From assembly GCA_016550405.1 (NCBI GenBank), contig JABXGX010000079.1, positions 1 to 15,729 on the forward strand: a stretch of 15,729 nt of DNA. Direction: 5' to 3'. The notes beneath the pieces are model-generated. The model was not told the origin of the DNA and ran no database searches. It saw only the letters and a program-made list of their open reading frames with translations. Shown here piece by piece: positions 8,501 through 14,556 of this stretch (position 1 is its first letter; each line of letters opens with the position of its first letter). The stretch is from an archaeon. GTDB lineage: Archaea; Asgardarchaeota; Hermodarchaeia; Hermodarchaeales; Hermodarchaeaceae. The position numbers and the translations under genes were made by a program.

Positions 8501-8813
8501 AGTTACTCCCCGAGCAACCACTGTGTATCGGCGGAATCGGGTGAGGACCCATGCCTGGCCAACAACAATGAAACCATATTTGGGTCTAGAAAAAGGGCCT
8601 GATGAGGCAACAGTTATGTTTGTACAAAAACTGAACCCAACTACTGAACTGTTTCTAGCTGATCTAAATCCGGAAATCGTGCTATTCCAAACCCAGGAAC
8701 AGATTGATGTTGGGCCAAAGGAAACCGTTGAAAGAATTGGATTTTTAGTCGCAACTCAATTGCCCTGGGAACAAGCAAAGGCTTATGCGGCACTTTCGAA
8801 GATTCAAATCTGA
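5580..8813 (+). CDS. GNAT acetyltransferase fused to a very large beta-rich region of unknown function
   Basis: A 1077-residue protein with no signal peptide or membrane segment, so probably cytoplasmic. Residues 1-150 are a GNAT N-acetyltransferase domain: the acetyl-CoA loop is in FLNVGDSQRKKGFGKALL (83-100), and VPVYKRTGF (128-136) is the usual motif with the candidate catalytic or CoA-contacting Tyr130. The remaining 900+ residues look like successive beta-sandwiches. Residues about 210-440 have NEW3-like strand patterns (PKGFKLIKAP, LPIPIAWMIEN). Residues about 450-700 and 810-1077 each resemble a beta-supersandwich of the galactose-mutarotase/glycoside-hydrolase type (GAHIDQLANRLTGRVHI; KETGTNYLESNFPK, then a Trp-rich WFNPWYGGIRF). 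I do not recognise the whole protein. Acetylation of a sugar, glycan or glycan-bound substrate would fit but is inference. A GAGGCG ribosome site precedes the ATG. It lies 105 bases after fwdA on the same strand. Confidence 0.7.
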   Translation: MVKVRDFTPADAAGLAKCINESEGGWPGGITGGVDQTAEHVLDDYEKEVNITWLIAITEDKQVAGVSTLHPHFDDPKAAYLGFLNVGDSQRKKGFGKALLVESVNRVTAEGYKRLYLHTWGGNLNAVPVYKRTGFFWRPDTQVLMENYIPSILKLPIAQPFFRHNNWYDTYNRQIELKPDEMKHRGLNVYEYRWEKANDFLRVVIDRESRGPTLIENNELLVECWVEEAEPPLGLPIPIAWMIENKNQENPLKGTLTVKLPKGFKLIKAPVSEIIVPPKSSITLKAMIQGQVTIVPPPDDKPALTVTSRIRLGDTRVHLQTGIRSKHPIQVSTVPPSIWCRPGNKVPITIAMRSNLKDAAQGVVFIQAPKELHLSQYEFNITFDPEHYAGIEMDATTDSTLGTHAIPLTLYSELQVKGHSLKTRTETIYVHCLDQGGVLVTPYNDNQRLQVQTETLHFSINLAKGAHIDQLANRLTGRVHIRSHARESLGPPFWPSEQIRTHFKHRIKQSKDGTTRIRTWMTSKRYPGLVFSKTFLVTGTSSVVGIEYGFENTDPKRTHNVKLQMGSFVGVWDHLHVLPLKDGLLREEFIEDEFFASDRELPKQREEWAETWYCQELPHKGEVVAVLVPPSLVSEAEGFAFIDFQLQVPPLAPKTKTALPPIYLVSGMGSWRHIRRLWHYYYSEDPEKALQTELEPYRAIDIRTQDYPMLLEAGSELSIPLQVRHLVHRPLTGSLRFSSPKGWQITPKRMKFKNLKRENPLSLSVQLRTSERTLAEPQVLLITAHVDTKLQTHTFEVPIILHRKSGTVTITQETECGHQIYIVDNGKFILKVAPGFAGSVFAWINKETGTNYLESNFPKAGPRVWFNPWYGGIRFDPFTADQPGWVQTKLDRETWTINKSYRHDWQGITLSVLPDKEEKKLRDLELQLQILTQPHSNLVACIGQIINQSRAPRQIKHRYQIAIPSNETTPRLRTVTPRATTVYRRNRVRTHAWPTTMKPYLGLEKGPDEATVMFVQKLNPTTELFLADLNPEIVLFQTQEQIDVGPKETVERIGFLVATQLPWEQAKAYAALSKIQI

Positions 8814-8829
8814 CCAAATAATCATACTT

Positions 8830-9696
8830 CTACTCAAGTTTAGTTTGCACTTGTGAATAGAAGGTGTACCATCTTTCGATAGTAGGCTCCATGCGTCTTT
8901 CAGCTTTCAAATCATAGGGGGGCTTAGGTCCGTTGTCTTTCGCCAGTTGCACTTCGTTGAGCGAACGCTTTTTGTTCAGTTGTTCTTTTATCCAGGTTTC
9001 GAGTTCACGAAAGTAGGCAAGATGTGTTCGGATTTCATTCTTATCACAAAGAGGTCCGTGACCAGGGACAATTGTTTCAACCGGCATATCGAGAATGGTT
9101 TCGAAGGCTTTCATCCACTCTAGTGGGTTGTTTGTCCGGTCACCAGCATAGGGATATTCTTGACAAAACACGAGGTCCCCGGCAAACAGGATTCGCTCCG
9201 GAACAAAGAAAACGATAGAGTGCCCAGCGGTGTGCCCTCCAGTAAGACGAATCTCAATCTCGTTCTTATCTCCCAGAAAATAGGAATTAGCAAATGTTTC
9301 AGTGGGTGTGATGATCCGGATATCTGCGAGTTGCTTACTGAATTTGGGTTCTGTCTCAGCATAGAATTTCTGCATTTCCTCTATACCTTTCGGTGACCAT
9401 TGCCCTTTGAGAAGACCCGGATACAGTTCTACCATTCTAGATGAGGCTACAAGTGGGTATTGCTGGAATTCTTGAGCACCAAAGACATGATCGGAATGAT
9501 AGTGGGTGAGAACTACATGCGTGATGGGGGAGCTGATAGTGTGCAAAATCTGATTATGAAATTCCCTTGCAATTCTAGGGGTCATACCTGTGTCAATCAC
9601 AACTAGATGATGAGGGATATGGATACACCCCACGTTTCCAAAGGTCGAACCATCGACAATGGCCCAGGTGGAATTGCTAACTTGCTGGAGTTGCAT
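8830..9696 (-). CDS. Metallo-beta-lactamase-fold hydrolase
   Basis: A 288-residue soluble protein of the MBL-fold superfamily, likely a binuclear-zinc hydrolase. The metal motifs are all present: THYHSDH (64-70, supplying H65, H67, D69, H70), GGHTAGH (153-159, H155), AGDLVF with D174, and PGHG with H213. IDTGMT (34-39) is the usual first motif. The C-terminal ~70 residues are helical and charged and may shape the active site. The layout resembles stand-alone MBL hydrolases of the glyoxalase-II or cyclase type, and no partner domain is attached, so the substrate cannot be named. AAGGA lies eight bases before the ATG. It converges on the GNAT-fusion gene with only 16 bases between stops, and is divergent from the pair at 9826-10684. 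Confidence 0.88.
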   Translation of the reverse strand: MQLQQVSNSTWAIVDGSTFGNVGCIHIPHHLVVIDTGMTPRIAREFHNQILHTISSPITHVVLTHYHSDHVFGAQEFQQYPLVASSRMVELYPGLLKGQWSPKGIEEMQKFYAETEPKFSKQLADIRIITPTETFANSYFLGDKNEIEIRLTGGHTAGHSIVFFVPERILFAGDLVFCQEYPYAGDRTNNPLEWMKAFETILDMPVETIVPGHGPLCDKNEIRTHLAYFRELETWIKEQLNKKRSLNEVQLAKDNGPKPPYDLKAERRMEPTIERWYTFYSQVQTKLE

Positions 9697-9727
9697 GAAT
9701 GAATCCTTCTTTAATGTCGAATAGTCG

Positions 9728-9737
9728 AGTATAAGGT
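9728..9737 (-). promoter_or_regulatory. Candidate TATA box for the MBL hydrolase gene
   Basis: On the minus strand the sequence CTTATACT lies about 35 bases before the ATG at 9696, which would give a leader of about ten bases. The remaining gap to 9826 also contains the 8-base palindrome CAACGTTG (9811-9818) just before the divergent gene. Both are weak signals. Confidence 0.3.
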
Positions 9738-9825
9738 GAGGGAGCCTTTAGGTGTTCACTTTTAGTAAGAAGGAAAGACGTTAAGAGGTATTGGTATTCA
9801 GTAATCAACGCAACGTTGAGAAGAG

Positions 9826-10275
9826 ATGGTTCCAATGTCTAAAGTTTCACGAAAACGTCAACCCTTCAAATTGATGATTATGGATTTACTTCTTCAGCTT
9901 CCGGTTCCAGCGGGTATTGCGGATGAAGTTGCTAGTGAAATTTTAAAAAAATCTACTATAGAAACACCGGCGGAAACCATTCGCACCATGATTCTGGATA
10001 GCCTTCGCAGTCGTGATGCGAAAGCCGCAGAAGTTCTTGAACAGCGCTTTGTCTTCGTCCAGGAACGTCTTGAAGCAGTCCAAATTGAACCGGTGAATCC
10101 TGGAGATGAAATTTATGATGAGAACGCCTTAGATGAGTTGCTGGAATCAGATGAGATTACTGCGGCAGAGCTCTTCTTCATGGAGGGCCGTGAAGGTCAC
10201 GCCTGGCAACGCAAAATAGATCATTTCGACACTGGATCTACTGAATTATCCCGAGAAGATTATTATGAAGACTGA
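9826..10275 (+). CDS. Small acidic protein with ATP-cone-like N terminus
   Basis: A 149-residue soluble protein with no full family match that I recognise. Two starts are possible: ATG 9826 and ATG 9835 (three residues shorter, beginning MSKVSRKRQPF). Residues 4-75 resemble an ATP-cone: a basic start (VSRKRQPF), then helices with ADEVASEILKKS and ETPAETIRTMILDSL, close in pattern to the helical half of ATP-cone domains in ribonucleotide reductase regulators and archaeal 2-phosphoglycerate kinase. The second half is acidic (DENALDELLESDEITAAELFF) and probably helical. The last 11 bases overlap the next gene, so the two are almost certainly co-translated. A nucleotide-sensing role is only a suggestion. 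Confidence 0.6.
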   Translation: MVPMSKVSRKRQPFKLMIMDLLLQLPVPAGIADEVASEILKKSTIETPAETIRTMILDSLRSRDAKAAEVLEQRFVFVQERLEAVQIEPVNPGDEIYDENALDELLESDEITAAELFFMEGREGHAWQRKIDHFDTGSTELSREDYYED

Positions 10276-10684
10276 AAACCCGCCTTCGGGTAACCAGTCT
10301 TTTGAAACAATCACATTACCCGAAGAGGATATTCCGCAATCCAAGCTCCGAATCGTAATTACTGTCATTGTTTCAGCATTTATTGTCATCCTCGTGATAA
10401 TTGACCAGTTCCTTGGACTTTGGCCTTTGGGAGCGTACTGGGTTCTTTTTGCATTGGGAGTAATTTTTTGTTGCGTATTGATGTGGCTACTTTTACGGTG
10501 GAACGAAGGACATAGGAAAGAAGAGGAGGAAACATTTCTTGAAAAGTGGGGTGACGAAATCGGTTGGCCTCTGATGATCTTGGCTTTTACCATTCAGTTT
10601 CTCGTTCCTCAAATACGACCCATCCTCCTAGGTGCTATCCTTGGAGGAAGTTGGCTTCTTCTTTTTTGGAATAAGAAGAGGTAA
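10265..10684 (+). CDS. Small hypothetical membrane protein
   Basis: A 139-residue protein I do not recognise. Residues 1-28 are polar and acidic. Hydrophobic segments then lie at about 29-49 (IVITVIVSAFIVILVIIDQF), 54-77 (LGAYWVLFALGVIFCCVLMW), 99-113 and 114-134, giving probably four membrane spans. Between spans two and three sits a charged loop (RWNEGHRKEEEETFLEKWGDE). The ATG lies inside the end of the preceding gene (11-base overlap), which indicates translational coupling and a shared role with that soluble protein. The stop overlaps an A8 run that serves the opposite strand as a T-run. Confidence 0.65.
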   Translation: MKTENPPSGNQSFETITLPEEDIPQSKLRIVITVIVSAFIVILVIIDQFLGLWPLGAYWVLFALGVIFCCVLMWLLLRWNEGHRKEEEETFLEKWGDEIGWPLMILAFTIQFLVPQIRPILLGAILGGSWLLLFWNKKR

Positions 10685-10690
10685 AAAAAA
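10683..10690 (-). terminator. Poly-T terminator for the receiver gene
   Basis: Eight consecutive A on the plus strand read as eight T on the minus strand, six bases after the receiver gene's stop codon. A T-run of this length is a typical archaeal transcription end. It overlaps the stop codon of the converging membrane-protein gene. Confidence 0.5.
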
Positions 10691-10695
10691 GTGGG

Positions 10696-11061
10696 CTAGT
10701 TCTCTTCGGTTATTGTTTCGATGATTTTGAACAGTTCCTTGGCACGTACGGGTTTTACTTGAAACACCGCAGCACCAGCCTCCATTGCTTCAGAACGAAT
10801 AGTTTCATCAGCACTGACAAAGATAATCTTGCTGTAAGCACTTATTTCTTGAATCATTTTTGTAGCACTAATTCCATCCATTCGGGGCATACGATGATCC
10901 ATGATGATGACATCAGGTTTTGGATCCATTTTCAGAAATAGCTGAACTGCCTCATCTCCGTCGAACGCAGAGCCGATGACTGTGTGACCCTTCATCGTAA
11001 AGAGTGCCTTGTATATTTGGTGAAGGTTCTCCTCGTCGTCAACGATGAAGATTGAAGCCAT
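10696..11061 (-). CDS. Stand-alone response regulator receiver (CheY-like)
   Basis: A single receiver domain of 121 residues with no output domain. All phosphotransfer residues are visible with the start at ATG 11061 (MASIFIVDDEENL): acidic pair D8-D9, phospho-acceptor D55 in VIIMDHRMPRMDG, switch residue S83 in FVSADE, and K103 in QVKPV. A GTG at 11082 would add seven residues with no conserved role. The protein would be phosphorylated by a histidine kinase and act by protein contact. A kinase gene lies at the right end of the window, but about 3.5 kb and several unrelated genes separate the two, so pairing is not shown. Confidence 0.9.
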   Translation of the reverse strand: MASIFIVDDEENLHQIYKALFTMKGHTVIGSAFDGDEAVQLFLKMDPKPDVIIMDHRMPRMDGISATKMIQEISAYSKIIFVSADETIRSEAMEAGAAVFQVKPVRAKELFKIIETITEEN

Positions 11062-11111
11062 TGAATGCACTGTCCATTTCACATTGGTTATTCATGGTGT
11101 CTGATGTAGCG

Positions 11112-11124
11112 TATACAGTATATC
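11112..11124 (-). promoter_or_regulatory. Candidate TATA box/odd palindrome upstream of the receiver gene
   Basis: TATAC-A-GTATA is a near-palindrome about 50 bases before the receiver start; on the minus strand it reads GGATATACTGTATA. A TATA box here would place transcription start near 11090. The rest of the 215-base gap between the receiver start and the copA stop shows no gene or repeat. Confidence 0.35.
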
Positions 11125-11276
11125 CCCGCTAGCGTTGCCCACTGATTGCTGGGTAAAATCCTGTTAAGAGTGTTGTGTGTATCATTAGTTCGTAGCTTCT
11201 CGGTTTCAGTTTTCTGCATGAACGCCTAAATTGGGTTAGAAAGCTTGCCAGTTTCGGAACGACTTTGTGAGGTTCT

Positions 11277-13799
11277 TTATTGTTTCGTTTTCGTTATATC
11301 CTGGGTTTCATATTCCACGGAGTTGACCTCTGAAGTTCCCCCTCCAGAGCTGACAATGGGTTTGAATCGTTGTAAAAGTAGGGCATTGGTTACTACACTC
11401 ACACTGGATAAAGCCATTGCAAGCGCTGCCCATTCTGGTTGGAGAATAATGATGGGAAAGAGAAGTCCTGCTGCAATAGGTAGAAGGATGATGTTATAGA
11501 TTAAAGCCCAAAAAAAGCCCTGTCGGATTTTCGACACAGTCTTTCTCCCTAGTTGTACAGCGGTGACTACATCGAGGAGGTTATCGCGTACTAGGACGAT
11601 GTCACCGGTTTCAACGGAAACATCAGTTCCCGACCCGAGCGCTATACCTACATCAGCTTGGGCTAGCGCAGGGGCATCATTGACTCCATCACCTGTCATG
11701 GCGATTGTCTGCTCTTGTGACTGGAGATCCTGAATTACTTGAGCCTTATCGCCGGGAAGCACTTCAGCGATGACCTTCGTGATTCCTGCTTGTTGTCCTA
11801 TCGCTTCTGCAGTTCGCTGCTTATCCCCAGTGAGCATAACGACTTGAATATTCATTTTTTGTAGCTGTTTAATTGCGAGTACTGAATGCGGTTTGAGCGT
11901 ATCAGCAATGGCTACTACAGCGAGAAGTTTTCTATCTTTGGCTGCAAAAATCGTCGTCTTTCCCTGCTTTTGTAATGTGGCGAGATGCGGTATTAATTCT
12001 CCAATATCGACTCCGTTTTCTTCCATGTAAGTGTCATTTCCAACATCAATAGTAGATCCTGCAATTGAGGCTTTGACTCCTTTCCCAGTTATAGAATCAA
12101 AGTCATCGATTTTTAGAAAGGGGATTTGATTTTTTTCAGCATATTGGACAATGGCGTGAGCTAAGGGATGTTCACTATATTTTTCGGCTGTGGCAATCAG
12201 GGTTAAGGCTTCTTGGGGATCAATATCGCCTGCAGGAATGATATCAGTAACGGTGGGTGTGCCTGTAGTGAGTGTCCCAGTTTTATCAAAGACCATTGTG
12301 TTCACCTGGGGGATAACTTCGAGTCCTTCTCCAGTTTTGATTAGGATGCCAAGTTGTGCTCCGCGACCAATTCCAACCATCAAAGCAGCGGGGGTGGCTA
12401 ATCCCAGTGCACAGGGACATGCAGCAACTAACACTGCGATAGAAAATCCTAAGGCTGTAACCCAAGTAAGTCCAGGATACGAAGGTGTGAACGTAATTAA
12501 AGCAAACCAGATACTAAACACAACAATGGATAATAAAATGACAAAAGGAACGAATTTCTCAGCAATAGCATCAGCTTTTCGTTGGATAGGAGGTTTGTGG
12601 GTTTGCGCCTCTTCAACCATTCCAATTATCTGGGCAAGTACCGTATCAGATCCAACTTTAGTTGCTTCAATTATCAGAATTCCCGTTTCGTTTATTGTCC
12701 CACCAACTACCTCATCATCAGCCTTTTTGCTCACGGGGAGAGATTCACCTGTAATCATTGCTTCATTCACCGATGATTGACCTTCAACGACATACCCATC
12801 CACAGGGATTTGGGCACCAGGCCTAACGAGTAAGCGATCTTCGACTTCAACTTCGTCTGTGGGGATTGTAATTTCCACGCCGTCTCTTAGTACAATTGCA
12901 GTTTTGGGCTGGAGATCCATCAGTGCACGGATTGCTTGAGAAGTGCGACCCTTAGCAATAGCTTCCAAAGTTCGTCCCAAAAGGATGAATGAGAGCAACA
13001 ATGCAGCAGAGCCATAGAACACTTCCTGACCAAGGAGAATGAATGTCGCAGCAGCTGAATAGAAATAAGCAACACTGGTTCCAAGCATGATGAGAGTGTC
13101 CATATTCGTCTTCCCATGTCTTGCAGCGTTTAATGCAGATTTGTAAAAGGGGTAGCCTCCATAGAACTGAACTGGTGTAGTGAGAATAAGCAGGATAATC
13201 GGTGTAGTAATCCCAGCCGGGAGCAAAGGGGCGATAAATCCCGAAAAAAAGGAGATAAGAACGATAGGAATTGTGAGTATAACGGTAAATGCAAGACGTG
13301 CAGAATAGTAGCGAATTTCGTGTTTTCGGGTCATTGCTTCACGGTCAATGTCCGTTTCCGTCTCAGCAACAATATCGAATCCAATTGTTCTCAGTTTACT
13401 TCGGACTGTTTTGAGTGTGGCTAAGATCTCGTCATATTCAATCACCAATCGTCCTGACATGACATGATCAGTCACTGATAGCACGCCTTCGATCTCTTGT
13501 ACTGTTTTTATGATATACGACCACTCGTCTGAGCGAGGAGTCGGTGAGAGAGTCAACCGCATTGTGGCCCGTTTCGGTGTATACCCTGTTGAAGCGACTG
13601 CGGCTTCTAATTCTGTCCGGGTAACCTGCCCAGGAATGAAGTCGATTGTTGCTTTTCCTTCTAAGAGGTTGACTGACGCTGTTGCAACGCCGTCTTGTTG
13701 AAGAAGGGCTTTTTCAATTGTGGCCACACAGGCTGCACAGTGCATTCCCTCGATACGCAGTGAAACCCGTTGGGTTTCTGGTTTCTCGTCGGTATTCAT
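11277..13799 (-). CDS. copA: Cu(I)-translocating P1B-type ATPase
   Basis: Copper-exporting P-type ATPase, 840 residues from the ATG at 13799 (GGTGA six bases upstream; a TTG at 13811 and a GTG at 13808 are less likely). Residues 11-80 form a heavy-metal-associated domain with GMHCAAC (C21, C24). Residues 80-147 look like a second such domain that lacks the CxxC pair. Then come the membrane segments, the TGES actuator loop (350-353), the metal-site CPC (461-463) in [11 protein letters not shown], the phosphorylated aspartate D505 in [14 protein letters not shown] (542-545), and the hinge [11 protein letters not shown] plus SEHP is the Cu(I)/Ag(I) signature. The protein would pump cytoplasmic copper outward using ATP. 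It follows the PadR-TRASH gene almost immediately, so the two form one operon and the regulator probably controls the pump. Confidence 0.95.
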   Translation of the reverse strand: MNTDEKPETQRVSLRIEGMHCAACVATIEKALLQQDGVATASVNLLEGKATIDFIPGQVTRTELEAAVASTGYTPKRATMRLTLSPTPRSDEWSYIIKTVQEIEGVLSVTDHVMSGRLVIEYDEILATLKTVRSKLRTIGFDIVAETETDIDREAMTRKHEIRYYSARLAFTVILTIPIVLISFFSGFIAPLLPAGITTPIILLILTTPVQFYGGYPFYKSALNAARHGKTNMDTLIMLGTSVAYFYSAAATFILLGQEVFYGSAALLLSFILLGRTLEAIAKGRTSQAIRALMDLQPKTAIVLRDGVEITIPTDEVEVEDRLLVRPGAQIPVDGYVVEGQSSVNEAMITGESLPVSKKADDEVVGGTINETGILIIEATKVGSDTVLAQIIGMVEEAQTHKPPIQRKADAIAEKFVPFVILLSIVVFSIWFALITFTPSYPGLTWVTALGFSIAVLVAACPCALGLATPAALMVGIGRGAQLGILIKTGEGLEVIPQVNTMVFDKTGTLTTGTPTVTDIIPAGDIDPQEALTLIATAEKYSEHPLAHAIVQYAEKNQIPFLKIDDFDSITGKGVKASIAGSTIDVGNDTYMEENGVDIGELIPHLATLQKQGKTTIFAAKDRKLLAVVAIADTLKPHSVLAIKQLQKMNIQVVMLTGDKQRTAEAIGQQAGITKVIAEVLPGDKAQVIQDLQSQEQTIAMTGDGVNDAPALAQADVGIALGSGTDVSVETGDIVLVRDNLLDVVTAVQLGRKTVSKIRQGFFWALIYNIILLPIAAGLLFPIIILQPEWAALAMALSSVSVVTNALLLQRFKPIVSSGGGTSEVNSVEYETQDITKTKQ

Positions 13800-13812
13800 T
13801 ATTTTCACCAAC

Positions 13813-14268
13813 TTATTCTTTTGTAGGGTGCTTCAGTTGTTCACGATAAGCCGCGGCACAATGATGACAACAGAAGGCAAGTTGTTTACCATCGATTTCC
13901 TCAACATGTGCTCCTTCAAAGACTTTACATCCGCAGCTGGCACACACATGTAGATTCGATTCAAATGCCGCAGCTGTAATTACTGCAAAGCGTTGAAGAA
14001 GTTGCTTTACGGAGTGGCGACCTTTTCGAGTAAGGCAATATTCTCGTCGGGGGCGTTTCCCTACTGGTTTATCTTCTGAAGTAACGATTTGCTGCTCTTC
14101 AAGCTGTTGCAAGAATGGATAAAGTGTCCCTGCACTTAGTGACCGCCCAGTGCGGTTATGATACTTTCGCATAATTCCATATCCATGAGTCGTTCCTTCA
14201 TGTAAGACTAAGAGAATGTAGAATTTAGCGAGATCATCTAACACTGCTTCAAGGGGTTGTTCGCTCAT
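13813..14268 (-). CDS. PadR-family regulator fused to a C-terminal TRASH-like metal-binding domain
   Basis: A 151-residue metal-responsive repressor candidate. Residues 9-90 are a PadR winged helix: [38 protein letters not shown] and [13 protein letters not shown] are typical. Residues 105-145 replace the usual PadR helical dimerisation tail with a small cysteine-rich module, CASCGC (C109, C112, C114) then FCCHHC (C133, C134, C137), spaced as in TRASH/YHS domains. Those domains bind copper or related soft metals and, in Sulfolobales CopT, sit on a different kind of DNA-binding domain. The gene ends 13 bases before the copA start and is divergent from a YHS protein, so control of copper efflux is strongly suggested. 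GGTGG lies six bases before the ATG. Metal identity and whether binding relieves or causes repression are inference. Confidence 0.88.
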   Translation of the reverse strand: MSEQPLEAVLDDLAKFYILLVLHEGTTHGYGIMRKYHNRTGRSLSAGTLYPFLQQLEEQQIVTSEDKPVGKRPRREYCLTRKGRHSVKQLLQRFAVITAAAFESNLHVCASCGCKVFEGAHVEEIDGKQLAFCCHHCAAAYREQLKHPTKE

Positions 14269-14296
14269 TTATTCCACCCTTGTATTTTCTAACGGT

Positions 14297-14310
14297 TTGG
14301 ATATATCCAA
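14297..14310. promoter_or_regulatory. Perfect 14-bp palindrome, candidate operator of the PadR-TRASH regulator
   Basis: TTGGATATATCCAA is perfectly symmetric and lies 29 bases upstream of the regulator's ATG, between the two divergent copper genes. Its core could also be the TATA box for the regulator-copA operon. A dimeric PadR protein bound here would block that operon (autoregulation). The symmetry is seen; the binding is inferred. Confidence 0.55.
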
Positions 14311-14315
14311 TTCGA

Positions 14316-14327
14316 TATATTAATATA
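14316..14327. promoter_or_regulatory. 12-bp A/T palindrome, candidate TATA element of the divergent copper promoters
   Basis: TATATTAATATA is symmetric and sits about 50 bases before the YHS start and 48 bases before the regulator start. It can serve as TATA box in either direction. If it is used for the regulator, the first palindrome falls between TATA box and transcription start, a classic repressor position. Confidence 0.45.
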
Positions 14328-14377
14328 ATGGAGGCCCCATTATTTCTAACAGTGAAATCGAACAGAGGTGACCCACC

Positions 14378-14521
14378 ATGGCAATTGACCCAATCTGTAA
14401 AATGAAAGTCAATGAAAGAACGGCTAAATGGACCTCCAAGTATAAAGGAAAAACATACTACTTTTGTGCCCCTGGATGTAAAGCTGAATTTGATAAAAAT
14501 CCAGAGAAGTATGTATCGTAG
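14378..14521 (+). CDS. YHS-domain metal-binding protein (47 residues)
   Basis: A complete miniature YHS/TRASH protein consisting of the domain only. It begins [13 protein letters not shown], continues with [12 protein letters not shown], and ends [17 protein letters not shown], the standard YHS pattern with C7, C30 and C34. Such stand-alone modules bind soft metals; the Sulfolobales CopM protein is a comparable small metallochaperone encoded between a TRASH regulator and CopA. A strong ribosome site GAGGTGA ends six bases before the ATG. It is divergent from the PadR-TRASH/copA operon and shares its promoter region, so a role in handling copper is likely but not proven. It is easily missed because of its size. 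Confidence 0.9.
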   Translation: MAIDPICKMKVNERTAKWTSKYKGKTYYFCAPGCKAEFDKNPEKYVS

Positions 14522-14556
14522 TTGAATATCATGTTGCAATCCTTGGTCATTTCAGA

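Noticed and set aside
12190..12780. 196-residue plus-strand frame antisense to copA
   Set aside because: It mirrors the highly conserved CopA core; no independent signal supports it.
14249..14539. 96-residue reading frame on the minus strand
   Set aside because: It is antisense to the YHS gene, overlaps the PadR start and the divergent promoter, and has no ribosome site or recognisable motif.
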